The notes under the pieces were generated by a model. The model saw nothing but the letters and a program-made list of their open reading frames with translations, did not search any database and had not been told where the DNA came from. The translations under genes were made by a program, and so were the position numbers. Of a DNA stretch of 64,000 nt, positions 35,840-47,028 are shown piece by piece. Origin of the DNA: Bryum argenteum (Eukaryota > Streptophyta > Bryopsida > Bryales > Bryaceae); assembly GCA_037043015.1 (NCBI GenBank), contig CM073322.1:23216364-23280363 (forward strand). Reading direction: 5' to 3'. Within the stretch, counting starts at the first letter, position 1, and every line of letters begins with the position of its first letter.

Positions 35840-37462
35840 CGGAAGGGGGTGTAGGAAGGGGACTAACTAATTGGGATGTTGGTCTAAGTTTCAAGGAATG
35901 CTTTGAAGACAAATATTGGGGAAATTTCGATCAACTTACACTCATGATAAAGTTGTTTTCACCGGACCTAGTGAGGGTCCTCCACGTGTTTTTAGGAAAA
36001 TCTCTCCCGTGTTAGACTTGTTCCACAAATTCTTCACTAGGAAGACTTTGAGGAAAATAATGAGAGAATCTAACCGGTATGCCGCTTCTATTGACCCGAC
36101 CACGGGAATGACTAGGGGGCCAAAAGATTGGTGGAGTTTGACCGTGCCGGAGTTGGAGGCATGGTTGGGCATTAGTATACTAATGGGGTTAAAAATTTTA
36201 CCTAACCGTAGATGCTATTGGAAAAGTAGCGAGAAATTTTTCTATTGTCATACTATTGCTAACACTATGAGCATGAAGAGGTATGAGGCTATAACGAAGT
36301 GTTTACATATTCATGATGATTCCATGGCCCCCATGGATAGAAATGACCCTAACTTTGAGAAATTAGTGAAGTTGAGGTGGCTAATTGAGGAGGTGAGGCA
36401 CCAATGTGTGTCAAACTGGAATCTTGGTCAATACGTAACCGTTGATGAGCTAATGGTGAGATACAAGGGAATCTACGGCCATGGCATGAAGCAATACATG
36501 CCTAACAAGCCGGTAAAATTTGGATTCAAGATTTGGGCGGCCGCAGATTCGAAATCCAAGTACCTTTACAACTTCCAAGTCTACACAGGGGCGGATTTGA
36601 AGAAAAATCTTCGAACGGCGAAACCGGGGGAAGCAAAAACGGGGTACGAAGTGGTGATGGGATTGATGGACGGATTGCATGGGCGGGGCCACTTTGTCGT
36701 CACCGACAACTTCTTCACTTCACCGAAACTCTTCGTCGATTTGCACTCCTTGGGCACATACGCCACGGGCACCGTGCGTTCCAACCGGATTGGTTTGCCG
36801 AGCGACTTAGTGGACAAGCGGAGATGGGTGAAGCAACCCCAAGGGAGCTCTGATTGGCACATGCATTGCACCGGTACGTTATGTTTTCTTGTTTGGGTAG
36901 ATAAAAACCGGTGCTTTTATTGTCAACCCATGCGGAGCCGTTGTCACCGGATCCGGAGGTGCCTCTCACGGTGCCCCGTTATACTCGTGGGAGGACGGAG
37001 CACATACCCACCTCTCCTATCCACTTGGAGTACACCCGCATGATGCGGGGTGTGGATGTGAGTGACCAACTCCGGGGAGTCTACACGGCCTTATCCAAGA
37101 CCCACAAATGGTGGCATAGGATATTCATGTTTTTGGTAGATTTATCAATTACGAATGCATGGATCATTCACAAGCGGGAGAGTTTGGATTTGGGGCTTGG
37201 TGCTATGAACCATTTAGACTTTGTCACGGCATTGGCATTCTCTCTCATGGAGAATTGGCGGCGGGACCGGATGGGCGTGGTCTCTCTATGCACTTATACC
37301 CCGGGCACTCATGGGCTTGAGAAGGTTCCCCGAGCTAGACACCAATGTGCCACGTGCAAAGACAAAAAAAAACTTACAAATTATGTTTGCAAGGATTGTG
37401 GTGGTGCATGGTATCACATGGGGGATTGTTTCAAGAAGTCACACTTTGTACTCCGAAGGTAG
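35840..37462 (+). pseudogene. piggyBac transposase (DDE_Tnp_1_7), near-complete with frame changes
   Basis: The catalytic domain shows all three expected aspartates: YVTVDELMVRYKG (about 36437), VVTDNFFTSPKL (about 36704) and MRGVDVSDQLRGVY (about 37043). Flanking family motifs include WWSLTVPELEAWLGI, THKWWHRIFMFL and a C-terminal Cys-rich finger (CATCKDKKKLTNYVCKDCGGAWYH). The frame changes near 36907: GATAAAAACCGGTG appears to have five A where six would give the family sequence VDKKPVLLLSTHAEP. A second frame change lies near 35920, at the N-terminal side. The protein as written cannot be made in one piece, but so few lesions suggest recent activity or a sequencing slip in a homopolymer. 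It would excise and insert the element at TTAA. Confidence 0.88.
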
Positions 37463-37599
37463 TGGGTTATTCATCTAAATGTAAGATCCCATTTCTTCCA
37501 TCTTCTTTTGTTTATATTTGGCTTGTCTTATTTTTAATCTTTTTAGCTATGATTTTAGAATATCAATGAACTATACCAATGTGTTTTTTTTATCGATTG

Positions 37600-37960
37600 A
37601 AATACTCCAGGGACTCCTGCTTTGCAAGTCCAGGGACTCCCATGCGAGAGAGCACCAGGGATTCCAGCGTGGCGAGGCATGGGGGGGGGGGGATTTAGTA
37701 GCGACATTTGTTTTGCCAGCATGATGGCGGGGCATCGGGTCAGCGGCAAGGTGGGGGGGGTGATCACAAGCTCAGCCCATTCCACTGACAGGCGGACGAC
37801 CAGCAGCGGGCTTCGTGGCAGCTGCCGGCCCGACCCCTTCCACAACGGCAGGCTTCCTGCCAGCTGCCGGCCCGACCCGAGCGGAGCGCCCCATCACGGA
37901 GCATCGACGGCTCATAACGCTCCTCCTCTTGTGTAATCCAGCGGCCGGGGATGGGCGTGG
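37600..37960. repeat. Third GC-rich stretch with CCAGGGACTCC direct repeats
   Basis: CCAGGGACTCC occurs at 37608 and 37630, and CCAGGGATTCC follows at 37653. A G-run of 10 lies at 37681-37690. A GC-rich part with two copies of GGCAGCTGCCGGCCCGACCC-like text (37818-37880) follows. It lies 3' of the transposase. Confidence 0.5.
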
Positions 37961-38629
37961 CGGGGGCATCAGATCAGCCCTTTTGGGGTTTGGTCCAAAT
38001 CGTTTCCAAACCTGACAGCCCTATTAGATGGTGGCAGACACCTTTATCCGGAAGGACAGATTTTATAGTCTCTTTTAGCTATCCTCCCATTATTTTTGTG
38101 TTTTGTGTGTTCTTCTTTTCAATCTATCTTTATAAAAGGCTGCCCCCTCTTACACCAACTCTTGTCCACGGAGGACAAAAGCGTGGGTGGGCAGCCTTGA
38201 AACACTATTGAGAAATAGCTCTTTCCTCAACCCACATGCGTTTCAAATAGTACTATGTGCAAATGGAAGCTCACAATTATGTTTTTTTTTTTGGAATAGC
38301 TCCTTTGCTTCATGCCGGATATTATTGTACTTGACCAAATTTGATTTTGAGGGAATTCTTGATACGACTTTTCACTCCAAAGTCTAAACTTGGTGACTGC
38401 CCCACTATTTTCAGCCCCCCATTTTTGCCTTCAATCATGTGGATGAAGTACCCCCCCAACTCCAAATGGCATGAAACTTGGCATTCCAACTATTTACAAA
38501 AGGGAGAAGAAGATCCTACGGTTAGAATTTAAGTTTACTGCCTCTCTTTTCTTTTAACGACCTTGACATTTTTTCACAAATTGGACCCCTCTCCAACTGC
38601 CCCGATGGATTGAAACGTTTAGGGGTTAA

Positions 38630-39623
38630 AACCCGAATCGGGTTTGGAGGTTCCCGCAGGAGAAAAACTCAGCCAACTTTGACCATTATAATCTTACAAA
38701 TGAGGAAGAATGAACGGTTCAAATTTGGTATGTGAGAAGAATGTCAAGTGAAATTTGAGATCTTACGGCTGAATCTTTTAAATAATGCTTGGATTGAGAT
38801 TGTTTGAGCTTAATCCAAAGGAAGGTCACATTTTGTGACTTAGACCGTTTTGCAACAAGGAGAGTTAGTAGTTAAGTTTACTTGAGCAAACTAGTGTCAA
38901 AATGTCAACATGATGTAATTTAGTTAAAATTTATTGTATAGAACAAACTTTCCATTTTTCCTTGCTACGTTATACAAGATATAAAATTAGGGAAGCTTGC
39001 TTGATAATGATAACACATGGCCCACAAGTCAATGATGACTGTGAAGGCTCATTTTCAATGTACTCAATATGAACATTCACGATTACTTCATTATTAAATC
39101 GCCTACAAGTCCAATTTCAAAAATTGATAACAAAATTTGGAAGACTTCAAGATTGCTCACTTCAAGTAATTCAATTTTCTACTTACTTTGCCCATGTACA
39201 TAAATTGTTGGTGCAACTTAATTTAATACAGGTATGCCATACTAAAATTTGTATCGTTGTTGAGTAGGTAACCTTCCTTGTTCTATTGACTAACCTTTGT
39301 GCGAAGAATTTTTTATTTTTGACAAGAAGACAATTCTTCTTTCATAATGACTATTGGGCCTTATCAATGTCCTAGGTAGTATTTGTGGAGATTGGAGACT
39401 TTAACTCCTATTAGCTTTGAGGTCTTAATTTGGGGCAAAAGTATGCATCCTCATTGCCCTAATTTAATTCTACAATTTATTATCAATTTACCCTGAAACA
39501 CATGGCCTATTTGAAGTTGAAATTTTGTGGTATAACTATGAGGTAATATTTTCAGGCTTTGTTCAGATTGTGGGTGGTCATATAATTGATTTGTATGACT
39601 CATATTTATTCAATATGTGTCAT
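38630..39623. other. AT-rich intergenic sequence between piggyBac elements
   Basis: No gene recognised. Only short frames are seen. Confidence 0.5.
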
Positions 39624-39627
39624 TTAA

Positions 39628-40010
39628 CCCCTCAACGCACCTCGCTATTTTTAGCCAAACTTATATAATTTTGAAAAGTGTCATAAATGAAAATGAAGGC
39701 AAGCTCTTGAGATCTAAATCCTACAAACTTGTAAAAGACTTATTGTAAAATATGTAGACCAAAGTTTGAGTCATGAGGTCACATAGATTGCAAGATCATA
39801 ACATATTATTTAGTATTCAAAACAGACGACAAAATTCCATGATTTTCACTTTGAAGTGAAAATATTACCAACAAACCAATTGCAATTGAAAATTCACCAA
39901 CTGGAAAATTGTTCACATTCATCCTAATTACACCCTTGCACCAAAAAAATTCATCAAAAAAAATTCCTGCCTCAAAGAATAGTCTTCCTATGAGAAAAAA
40001 CCTTACGAAG
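39628..40010 (-). mobile_element. piggyBac-type MITE, partial copy in inverse orientation
   Basis: After TTAA (39624-39627) the sequence CCCCTCAACGCACCTCGCTATTTTTAGCC matches the reverse complement of the right end of the MITE at 41680-42651. Similarity continues for about 370 bp, including GACAAAATTCCAT.ATTTTC, GTTCACATTCATC and the AAAAAAATTCATCAAAAAA block. Beyond about 40010 it fades and I could not find the opposite end. Confidence 0.78.
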
Positions 40011-41675
40011 GGAAAGTATTCCAAAACTAAACCTCGTGCACTCAAATCTACGGCTTACCTACAAAAACCTTGCAAGTACATAGAAGAATCCTCCAAGTTC
40101 ATTACAAGCCAAAACTCATGCTCTAATATTTAAAAATGTGCTAAGCAATCAAAACTTTTTGAGCAAACAAGATTCTCTCATGAGTCAAAAGAAGTGGAGT
40201 ACAAGCTTTGCATTCATCCATTACAATACTAAGGTACCAACGTCACACACTTGCATGAATCAAACAAATAAACATATTCTTGTAAATGTGCAACCGACTC
40301 TAAGGTTTCAATCACACGCCAAATTGATAGGAAGAAGATTGACAATAACGTCACTAAAACTAAAACGATGTTATCCCAAAGAGAGTGAGCTACACATAGA
40401 CACATGCATGCATCCTCATGGTGACTAGAAAAGAACAAAAAGAAACCCCCAAAAACTAGTTTTCCATTTCTTCAACAAAGTTATAAATGATTGTTGACTC
40501 CAAGTTTGTAATTATTTTATCTTTGATGGGTAATTGCGAAAGTACTATCCTCCGATACCAAAGTGTTGTTTGTTGGTGCATGGGCATGCCGGGTTCATTA
40601 TTACGCATGCCATGTGAATCGGAGAATGTTCCCTTGAGCTATTTTTTTAATCTTTTTGTTTTTCGGTCTACTGTTCGTTGTGCCTTTAGAGCCAGTGAGT
40701 GATGATGACTTAAATGGGCGCTAGGGGTAAGATAACTTGCAAATGACATCATTCAAGTGGTCCACTATGTTGTATGTAAAAAGTGATGGCTATGGAATGT
40801 GCAGTATCCTATTCTATGGAGCATGATTGAGTCTTTGTAAAGTTCCAAGTGAGCGGGCATGCGCATCGCAACATTTAAAAATCGAATTATGAGAAACTTG
40901 AGGAAGGTGTCAAAGAAGTACTAATGTGGTTGGTGCAATTGTTTGTTTTCACGTGGACAAAAAAAGTGTAGGCATGGGAGGTCGCACGGTAAGATCTATT
41001 TGTTCGACTTCTCTCCGGCTTTGAGTCATCAATTTGGATATGTTGGATTTGTAACACAAGTATTACTATCGAGACGTTCACTTGGCGAAAGTCTTCGCAG
41101 GCTAGCTTGAAGCAATCAAATACTCTATGATAGTAAATGGTAATGTAAAGAATTATAGTGATGGTGTTACAAAGAGTTAGGTGAGTATTTAAACCTTCAC
41201 AAAACCACTTGTGGCATTATTTAGTATCTGCTTATTTATTGTCTCCTATTAATTGCTTTTTTAAAAGTACTTTTTTTCGCATAATTGCAACAAGAGAAAA
41301 TAAGCATCTTCTTAAAAGTCAACGCAACATCATGCCCTTTTTCTAGAATGGCCATATGAGTTTTTTTTGTAGAGTTCAACTTCAAGAGTCTTAATCATAT
41401 AGTAGGTGAAGAGTGAAGAGCAAGATTCGCCTTGAACTTAACGTTATGATAGCTCATCAATTACTAGCAACTTTAAGTACATAGGAGGCTCAACAACGGT
41501 ATGAATATGAAGTTGGCAACTCATTAGGGACCGGTAGAGGGAATCAACTTTGTGCAAATTTCTAGGAGATCGGACCAAGTGAGACCATTAACTTTGGGAT
41601 TTTTCATGAATTTTGGAAGTAGGAGCCGTAGGTGTACCAGACATTGCTGACATCAAAATGCACATCATGTGTCCC
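40010..41675. other. Intergenic sequence, no gene recognised
   Basis: AT-rich, with several short frames lacking features. It may include the decayed remainder of the MITE starting at 39628. Confidence 0.45.
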
Positions 41676-41679
41676 TTAA

Positions 41680-42651
41680 CCCTTCAACGCGCCGAATGTT
41701 GAATTTGATCATTTTGGATGACAACCCAGAACTTTGACGAGCCATAACTTCTTCATCCAAACTCTGTTTTGCATGAAATCACTTGCGTTGGGTCCCAAAT
41801 CAAGTCTAGTTTGTGTGGTAAAAATTTCAGACCCATACAATAAAGTATGAATTAATGGCATACATTTTAGTAGCGGTTTTGTTTGTTTTTGGGTTTTCAA
41901 ACATGGGGCATGTTTTACCATTGCAAGCCAATTAAGTGAAATCCAAAATATTTTTTCATGAATTCTTTTTACATATTCATGATCTTAAGATGCATCCCAA
42001 CAACTTTCTTGTTGGAAGATTTTTGATCCACATACTTTTGGTATTAGATTTGCAATGATGTTTCTTTAATGAAAAAAGTGAAAAAATGGATGATTCTTGA
42101 GGAGCTATATCTCCTTCATCCACCGTTGGATTTTGACTTCATTTTTTGGGATGGATTCCAATTAGAGTCTAGTTATAGTAGTAGAAACCTTGAATAAATC
42201 AAAGATGTTTTGAAGATAAGGCATAGATTTAAGTGCAAAGGGTCTAGTTTTGCATTATTTTTCCTTTGTAGATTTTTTGGGAGTTTTCACCATTGCAAGG
42301 CTATTATTTGAGCCAAGAAATTTTTTGATGAATTTTTTTGGTTCAAGAGTGTTTTTGAGATGAATGTGAACAACTTTGTAGTTGGAGAATTTTTCATTGT
42401 AGTAGCTTTGTTGATAGAATTTTCACTCTAAAAAGAAAATGATGAAATTTTGTAGTCTGTTTTGAGTACGAATACATTATGATCTCGAAATCTATGAGGC
42501 TTCATGATCCAAATTTCGGTCTACATGACGTACAATAAGTCTACTACAAGATTGTACGGTTGAGATCTTAATACCTTATAATCATTTCCATCTATGATGC
42601 TTTTTTTGAAAACGTGTTTTTTGGCTGAAAATAGTCAGGGACGTTTAAGGG
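41680..42651 (+). mobile_element. Complete non-autonomous piggyBac-type MITE
   Basis: Flanked by TTAA at 41676-41679 and 42652-42655. The left end is CCCTTCAACGCGCCGAATG and the right end, reverse complemented, is CCCTTAAACGTCCCTGAC. The left 45 bp follow the autonomous element at 32974 closely (GCCGAATGTTGA, then TGGATGACA). The element is 972 bp, AT-rich and has no transposase frame, so it depends on a related element for movement. Confidence 0.88.
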
Positions 42652-43040
42652 TTAAACTTGAAGTTGAAAACTATAAACTACCCCCGAGTGAGCAGCTTTT
42701 GATGTTGTGTGGTTCTTGAGCCTCCTACCTCATGTCTATAACTGCGAGGCATGTCATGAGAAGAAGTTGCATGAATGTGTCTATCATAGTTGCAGTTTAT
42801 GTTTGAGTAAATACCAAAGCATATTGTTCCAATTAAATTATGTTATTTTTGATTATTGATAAAATGCATATACTCGTCAATAGTAGCAATGAAAAGTGCA
42901 TACGTAAACCCATGCAGAGAAATTTTGCCTTCTCATTGCGGATATGTTGTCATACGTTATCCCTTGTTGTGTAGAATTTTCCTTGTAACAGGGGATTGTG
43001 CGAATATTATCCGCAGCCTTCCTCTAGTTTCAAGTTTCAT

Positions 43041-43351
43041 TGCTATTTTCAATGATTCTTGCAGACGTTTATGTACTAGAGAGCGGTCAGGGTTCTGCCG
43101 ATTCTGCAGATTAGCGAGCCCGTAGGGCGAAATTACGGCGACCGGTGACGTGCTACCACCCTGATGTTGTCGCCACATTTGAGACATACTTTGCTCACCA
43201 ACCGAGATGGACTCCGGAAGAAATCGAGAAAGGCGTTCGTCCGTTGTTTCACAGAGCAATAGACGGCATATTGAGAGATCCTGGTGTTGTAAGTGTGTTC
43301 CACAAGATCTCATTCTTGATCTGCCAGTGTAGTTGCATGATCGAAGAGTAG
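43041..43351 (+). CDS. Short plus-strand exon-like fragment
   Basis: From 43145 the frame gives HPDVVATFETYFAHQP, then RWTPEEIEKGVRPLFHRAID. It could be closed by a donor-like GTAAGTG at 43290. An acceptor-like TTCTTGCAG lies at 43058-43066. I recognise no domain. It lies at the left edge of the palindrome block and points toward the minus-strand genes. Confidence 0.3.
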
Positions 43352-43983
43352 TCAGTGCAGACACAATCGGATCTAGGCGGCACTCATTGAACTGTTATTT
43401 GTAACGGGTATTTAACTAATTCTGGACAATTTGACAGTCCAGAAATCAATCGGCTCCCATCCGACACACCTCGAAGGAGCAAAACAAGGCAAGGTAGAGA
43501 ATGAGAATGATTGACATTATTAGCAAGTCGGAGAAAATATAGATGATAACACTCTTGGAGTTAGGAAACAAATCCGTTTCATTAAAAGAATAAGCGAATA
43601 TTCCAAACGAAGCTCGTCCCACTAGCATGTGGTATCGGCGCGCAGCCGACAGCACTAACTTCGTATCAATAAATATTACAACACCCTATATAATATACAA
43701 CAACACTAGGTATCGAAGCAGACAGAAGTTTAACATAGGTGAACTGCAGCGGTGTCGGCTCGCAGCCGATAAGTAGCAACGCGACTCCATCATCAACTTC
43801 CTCCTTTCTGGCGCTCCATCTTCAACAATCCAGGATATTAATCCCGGGAAAATCTCGATTTGAAGACCAACAGCGATAAGTCGACGAGTGCGAGTGCTGA
43901 CCGACTCATCGCAGGTTGTGCTCCACCGGCTGATCGCGTGAAGTGTCGGCTCGCAGCCGACAGGCATGCAGACTAAGTAAAAC

Positions 43984-44655
43984 CTAGGAACAGTGCGATC
44001 TGAGAGGAACACCGTACTTGAGGGAATGAGCAACTTCATAATGAAGTTGACCGGGTCTATTAGAAAGACTCATATATTGACTAACAGATTCGAACTGGTA
44101 TAAGGGGTAGATGAACGGAAGAATATCTGTAGCTACATTGGGAATAGTAGTACTTGAAGACGACAAATCACCTCGAAAAGGATAAGGCATGTAGCAGGCA
44201 GAATCCGGCGCCAACCTTAATGCCAGGGGAGAAACATCAACGAGGAGAAGCTGGTCGGGCCTGCACACCTCACGGGAACGACGCTTGCAATAGAGAGTCT
44301 TCAAGAGCTTGTAACACCACGGAAAATTCATAGGACGATCACAAAATTCTCTACCATAAACAAAGGATAGCCTGTCGATGACGCCAGAAGGTAGAATGTA
44401 AGATAGAAGAGGCTTCAAGTCACGCATCGGCATCGTACACCAGAGACCAACATGGAAGCGCTCCAACAACATGGCAAACAACTTCGTTACACCTGGCCGC
44501 TTGATTACATTACGGTGAGCATTCCAACGATCCGTCGGAATATTAGGGCTGATGTAGCATAGCAATCCAGATACGGATAGAATGATACATTTCTTGGAGG
44601 TAGAAGTACCAGCAATGTCATAATCCAAACGGCAGTCACCCTGAACAATACAAGC
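43984..44655 (-). CDS. FCP1/NIF-like phosphatase domain with degraded catalytic motifs
   Basis: The exon opens after an acceptor TTATTACAG and reads ACIVQGDCRLDYDIAG, then KKCIILSVSGLLCYI at the position of the HAD motif I, RPGVTKLFAMLLERFHVGLWC at motif II, and LLLVDVSPLALRLAPDSACY at the place of the DDSP motif. The general layout is that of an FCP1/small CTD-phosphatase domain. The motif I aspartate and the second aspartate of motif IV are both replaced (SVSG, VDVSP), so catalysis is unlikely. It lies downstream of a second, better kept copy at 45251 on the same strand. It could be a pseudo-enzyme domain of the same protein or a decaying duplicate. The hydrophobic sequence preceding the acceptor is intron, not a signal peptide. 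Confidence 0.6.
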   Translation of the reverse strand, partial: ACIVQGDCRLDYDIAGTSTSKKCIILSVSGLLCYISPNIPTDRWNAHRNVIKRPGVTKLFAMLLERFHVGLWCTMPMRDLKPLLSYILPSGVIDRLSFVYGREFCDRPMNFPWCYKLLKTLYCKRRSREVCRPDQLLLVDVSPLALRLAPDSACYMPYPFRGDLSSSSTTIPNVATDILPFIYPLYQFESVSQYMSLSNRPGQLHYEVAHSLKYGVPLRSHCS

Positions 44656-45250
44656 CTGTAATAAGTCAGAATGATGAATAGAAACGCAATAGACAGCAAT
44701 AGATTGATAAGGGCAGGCATATCGGCCGGCAGCCGACAAGAAGACAAAACCAAAATTAACATAGAAGAAAACAAACAAGAGAGTCAATGAGTAAAGACGA
44801 CAAGGAGACAATGACAAGAAGAAGCCATGGATCCTAAAGCAAAAAGGAAAACAAAAGAAAATACCAAACATAAGAACCGATACCAAGAAAGGGAATATGA
44901 TAGAAAACTCTCCACGTTAAGATTAAGAGAGTCTTCACAAATTAAACATCCTTGAAATATACAGTTAAGAAAAAGTCTCGAGTGGAACCCTGGAAAATTT
45001 ACAGAACTAGAAGAAAATCTAAGTGATCTACAAATTCTAGCTCGCTAGATCATCGAATTGGATGACTGAAAAATCTATACACCCATGCTAAGGACATGTA
45101 TTCATATGGTAATCTATGTAGGGTAACAAGAGGTATATCGGCCGGCAGCCGACAACTGGAGCATCTTGAACTTGCTCCACCATCTTGAACAACTCGAACG
45201 CCAAGGTCGAGAAGTAATCAATCCATGATCACTCCCTCACTTGACCAAAA

Positions 45251-46005
45251 TCAAGCGTCCTGTACTGCTCGTACAACGGATTTCCCGGGAGCATACGGCG
45301 CTTCCCTAACTCTGCGTCTTTGAAGCATAAACTCGGGAACATTTTTCCGAGAATTATAGAGGGCGTATAATGAGAGGCCGCAACCCTCTCGAAAGTAAGG
45401 TGGCCACTCACATTCTCGAGAGGTCAAAGTGCGTGTGTGAGGGTGGAACGCATTGTAAGGATTGTTCAAAACGTTCTTGTAGGGGGAGTCGTCGATGAGA
45501 AGCATGTTCTCGGGATTAGCACCACGAGCCTTGAGTTCAGGACTCATATCAAGAAGATGATCAATCGACTTAATAAAGAAGGGCCGGTCAGGATTATGAG
45601 GCTCCCGGTAGCAACTCCGGAAGCAATATCTCTGATCAAACTCCAAGATGTTCCTAGGGAGCCTTGGAAAAACAGAGCGAATAAATTCGATCCTCGGAGT
45701 AAGGTTCTTCAGAGTGACCGAGGACCAGAAACAAATTTGCCAGTCTGCATCGACGCAAAACTGTAGCACTGAGTGAAGGCCAGGTCTTGCCCTTGCCTCC
45801 TCCTTCTGCCACCGGGGACGTTCACCACCTTTAATGATCCTACGAGGAACGTAGTGAATGAGAGTGCCATTCACGTCGAAAAGAATAAAATATTATCGAC
45901 TGGCTACCTGCCCTCCAGATACGAGAGGAGTCGATATGGAGGTGCCCGGCCGCGATCCATGAGAAGCGGAGCCCACGAACTCCTCGTTCTCAGATTCACC
46001 TGACT
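45251..46005 (-). CDS. FCP1/NIF-type HAD phosphatase domain
   Basis: The exon starts at 46005 after TCTCTTGCAG with an acidic linker (ESGESENEEFVGSASHG), then the phosphatase domain begins near 45890: FILFDVNGTLIHYVPRR carries the motif I aspartate in the D-x-N-G-T form found in plant FCP1-like proteins. ICFWSSVTLKNL is motif II, PFFIKSIDHLL supplies the lysine, and MLLIDDSPYKN is the DDSP motif. The domain runs to about 45300 and is of usual length (about 190 aa). One in-frame stop lies between linker and domain (about 45893), so either a small splice event is missed or the copy is damaged. Family members remove phosphate from Ser/Thr, classically on the RNA polymerase II C-terminal domain; the substrate here is unknown. 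Confidence 0.7.
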
Positions 46006-46413
46006 CTGCAAGAGATTAGGGCATATGTACAATAAGCAAAAGAGCAGCAAGAATTAAACAACAAAGTGAGCCACGAGCGATACAGAGGTGGCAGTGGAAA
46101 CCAATAACATCAAACACCATGACAGAAGGGAGAAGAATAGTGCAAAGAAAAGACATGAAGACTTGTCGGCTGGCAGCCGATATGCCGAAAAACACTGTTG
46201 AGAGAAATCGACATCGGAGACAAGGAATACAGGCGGAAACGTGAAACGATAATAGGGAGTCGGCTGGCAGCCGATACAGTATTACAGGGGAAGGACCTGG
46301 CCGAGCACATTGCAACCAGGAGATTCTAATACCATATGCAGACTAGAACCTAAAATGCGTATGCAATGGTGAGAAGAGACTATATACAAGAAACGCCGTC
46401 GTCTAGGACAAAC
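46006..46413 (-). other. 408-bp intron with two palindromes
   Basis: GTTTGTCC donor and TCTCTTGCAG acceptor with a long T-rich tract between. Palindromes lie at 46164-46182 and 46258-46276. Confidence 0.65.
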
Positions 46414-47008
46414 CTTCATGTAATTGTTGATGCTGCGGGGAAGCATGATCCGCCGCAGGTGGAGACAGAGCCTCATTCGGGGCGTCGATGGCGAACTCAT
46501 TGTCGTCTACTAGGGCCGCCTCGTTTTGGGCGCTGATGTCATACACGTCGTCCTCCTGGAGAGCGTCCTCATTTGTTGCGCTGATGTCGTTAGCGTCGTC
46601 CTCCAAAAGAGCCGCCGATTCAACAGCAACATCCCTTCGTGTATAGAAGGCCTGCACTGCCGAGTGAGCCCTCTGACCTTCCCTACATGAAGGAGCGGGA
46701 GATGTCGGCTGCCGGCCGATAAGGGCAGGAACTGATTGGGAAGGACTCTGACGGGCACGGGACGGAGGAACCTGCTCCACGACAATAACCTCTTCCTCCG
46801 GGGCGTTGTGCAAATCAACCTGCATCGTGGTCGCAGCACATACAGACGCGGTCTGGCCGTAGTATCGGGAGGCGGGCGACGACATCATTACAATGTGTCG
46901 GCCGGCAGCCGATACAGGAGAAGGGATAAGTGTAGCAGTGGATTCAGGTGGAGCCGTCGGCGTGGTTGCAGGTGTGAGTGACAAAGGAGTAAGGTCAATC
47001 TCATCCAA
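46414..47008 (-). CDS. Low-complexity acidic region of the minus-strand gene
   Basis: A Ser/Pro/Thr-rich segment (DEIDLTPLSLTPATTPTAPP) is followed by a set of imperfect acidic repeats of about 17 residues (LLEDDANDISATNEDAL, LQEDDVYDISAQNEAAL, VDDNEFAIDAPNEAL). It ends at a donor GTTTGTCC after 46414. The next exon is the FCP1-like one at 46005, so this is probably the linker ahead of the phosphatase domain. Two palindrome copies (46703, 46896) lie within it and would be translated as IGRQP and SAAGR. No folded domain is evident. Confidence 0.5.
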
Positions 47009-47028
47009 CGCACTTCCTGAATCCTAAC

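Larger units (their letters stand above)
32974..38625 (+). mobile_element. piggyBac element with TTAA on both sides
   Basis: The left end reads CCCTTAAGCGGGCCGAATG after TTAA (32970-32973). The right end, reverse complemented, begins CCCCTAAACGTTT and is followed by TTAA (38626-38629). The first ten bases agree at eight positions. The left subterminal sequence (CCGAATGTTGA...TGGATGACA) is shared with the MITE at 41680. At 5652 bp it is longer than the usual 2-3 kb of piggyBac elements because of GC-rich inserts and an extra upstream open frame. The transposase lies at 35840-37462. TTAA targeting is the signature of the superfamily. Confidence 0.88.

Noticed and set aside
44656-44886. Signal peptide or membrane segment in front of the degraded phosphatase domain
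   Set aside because: The hydrophobic stretch lies upstream of a good splice acceptor and contains the palindrome, so it reads as intron.
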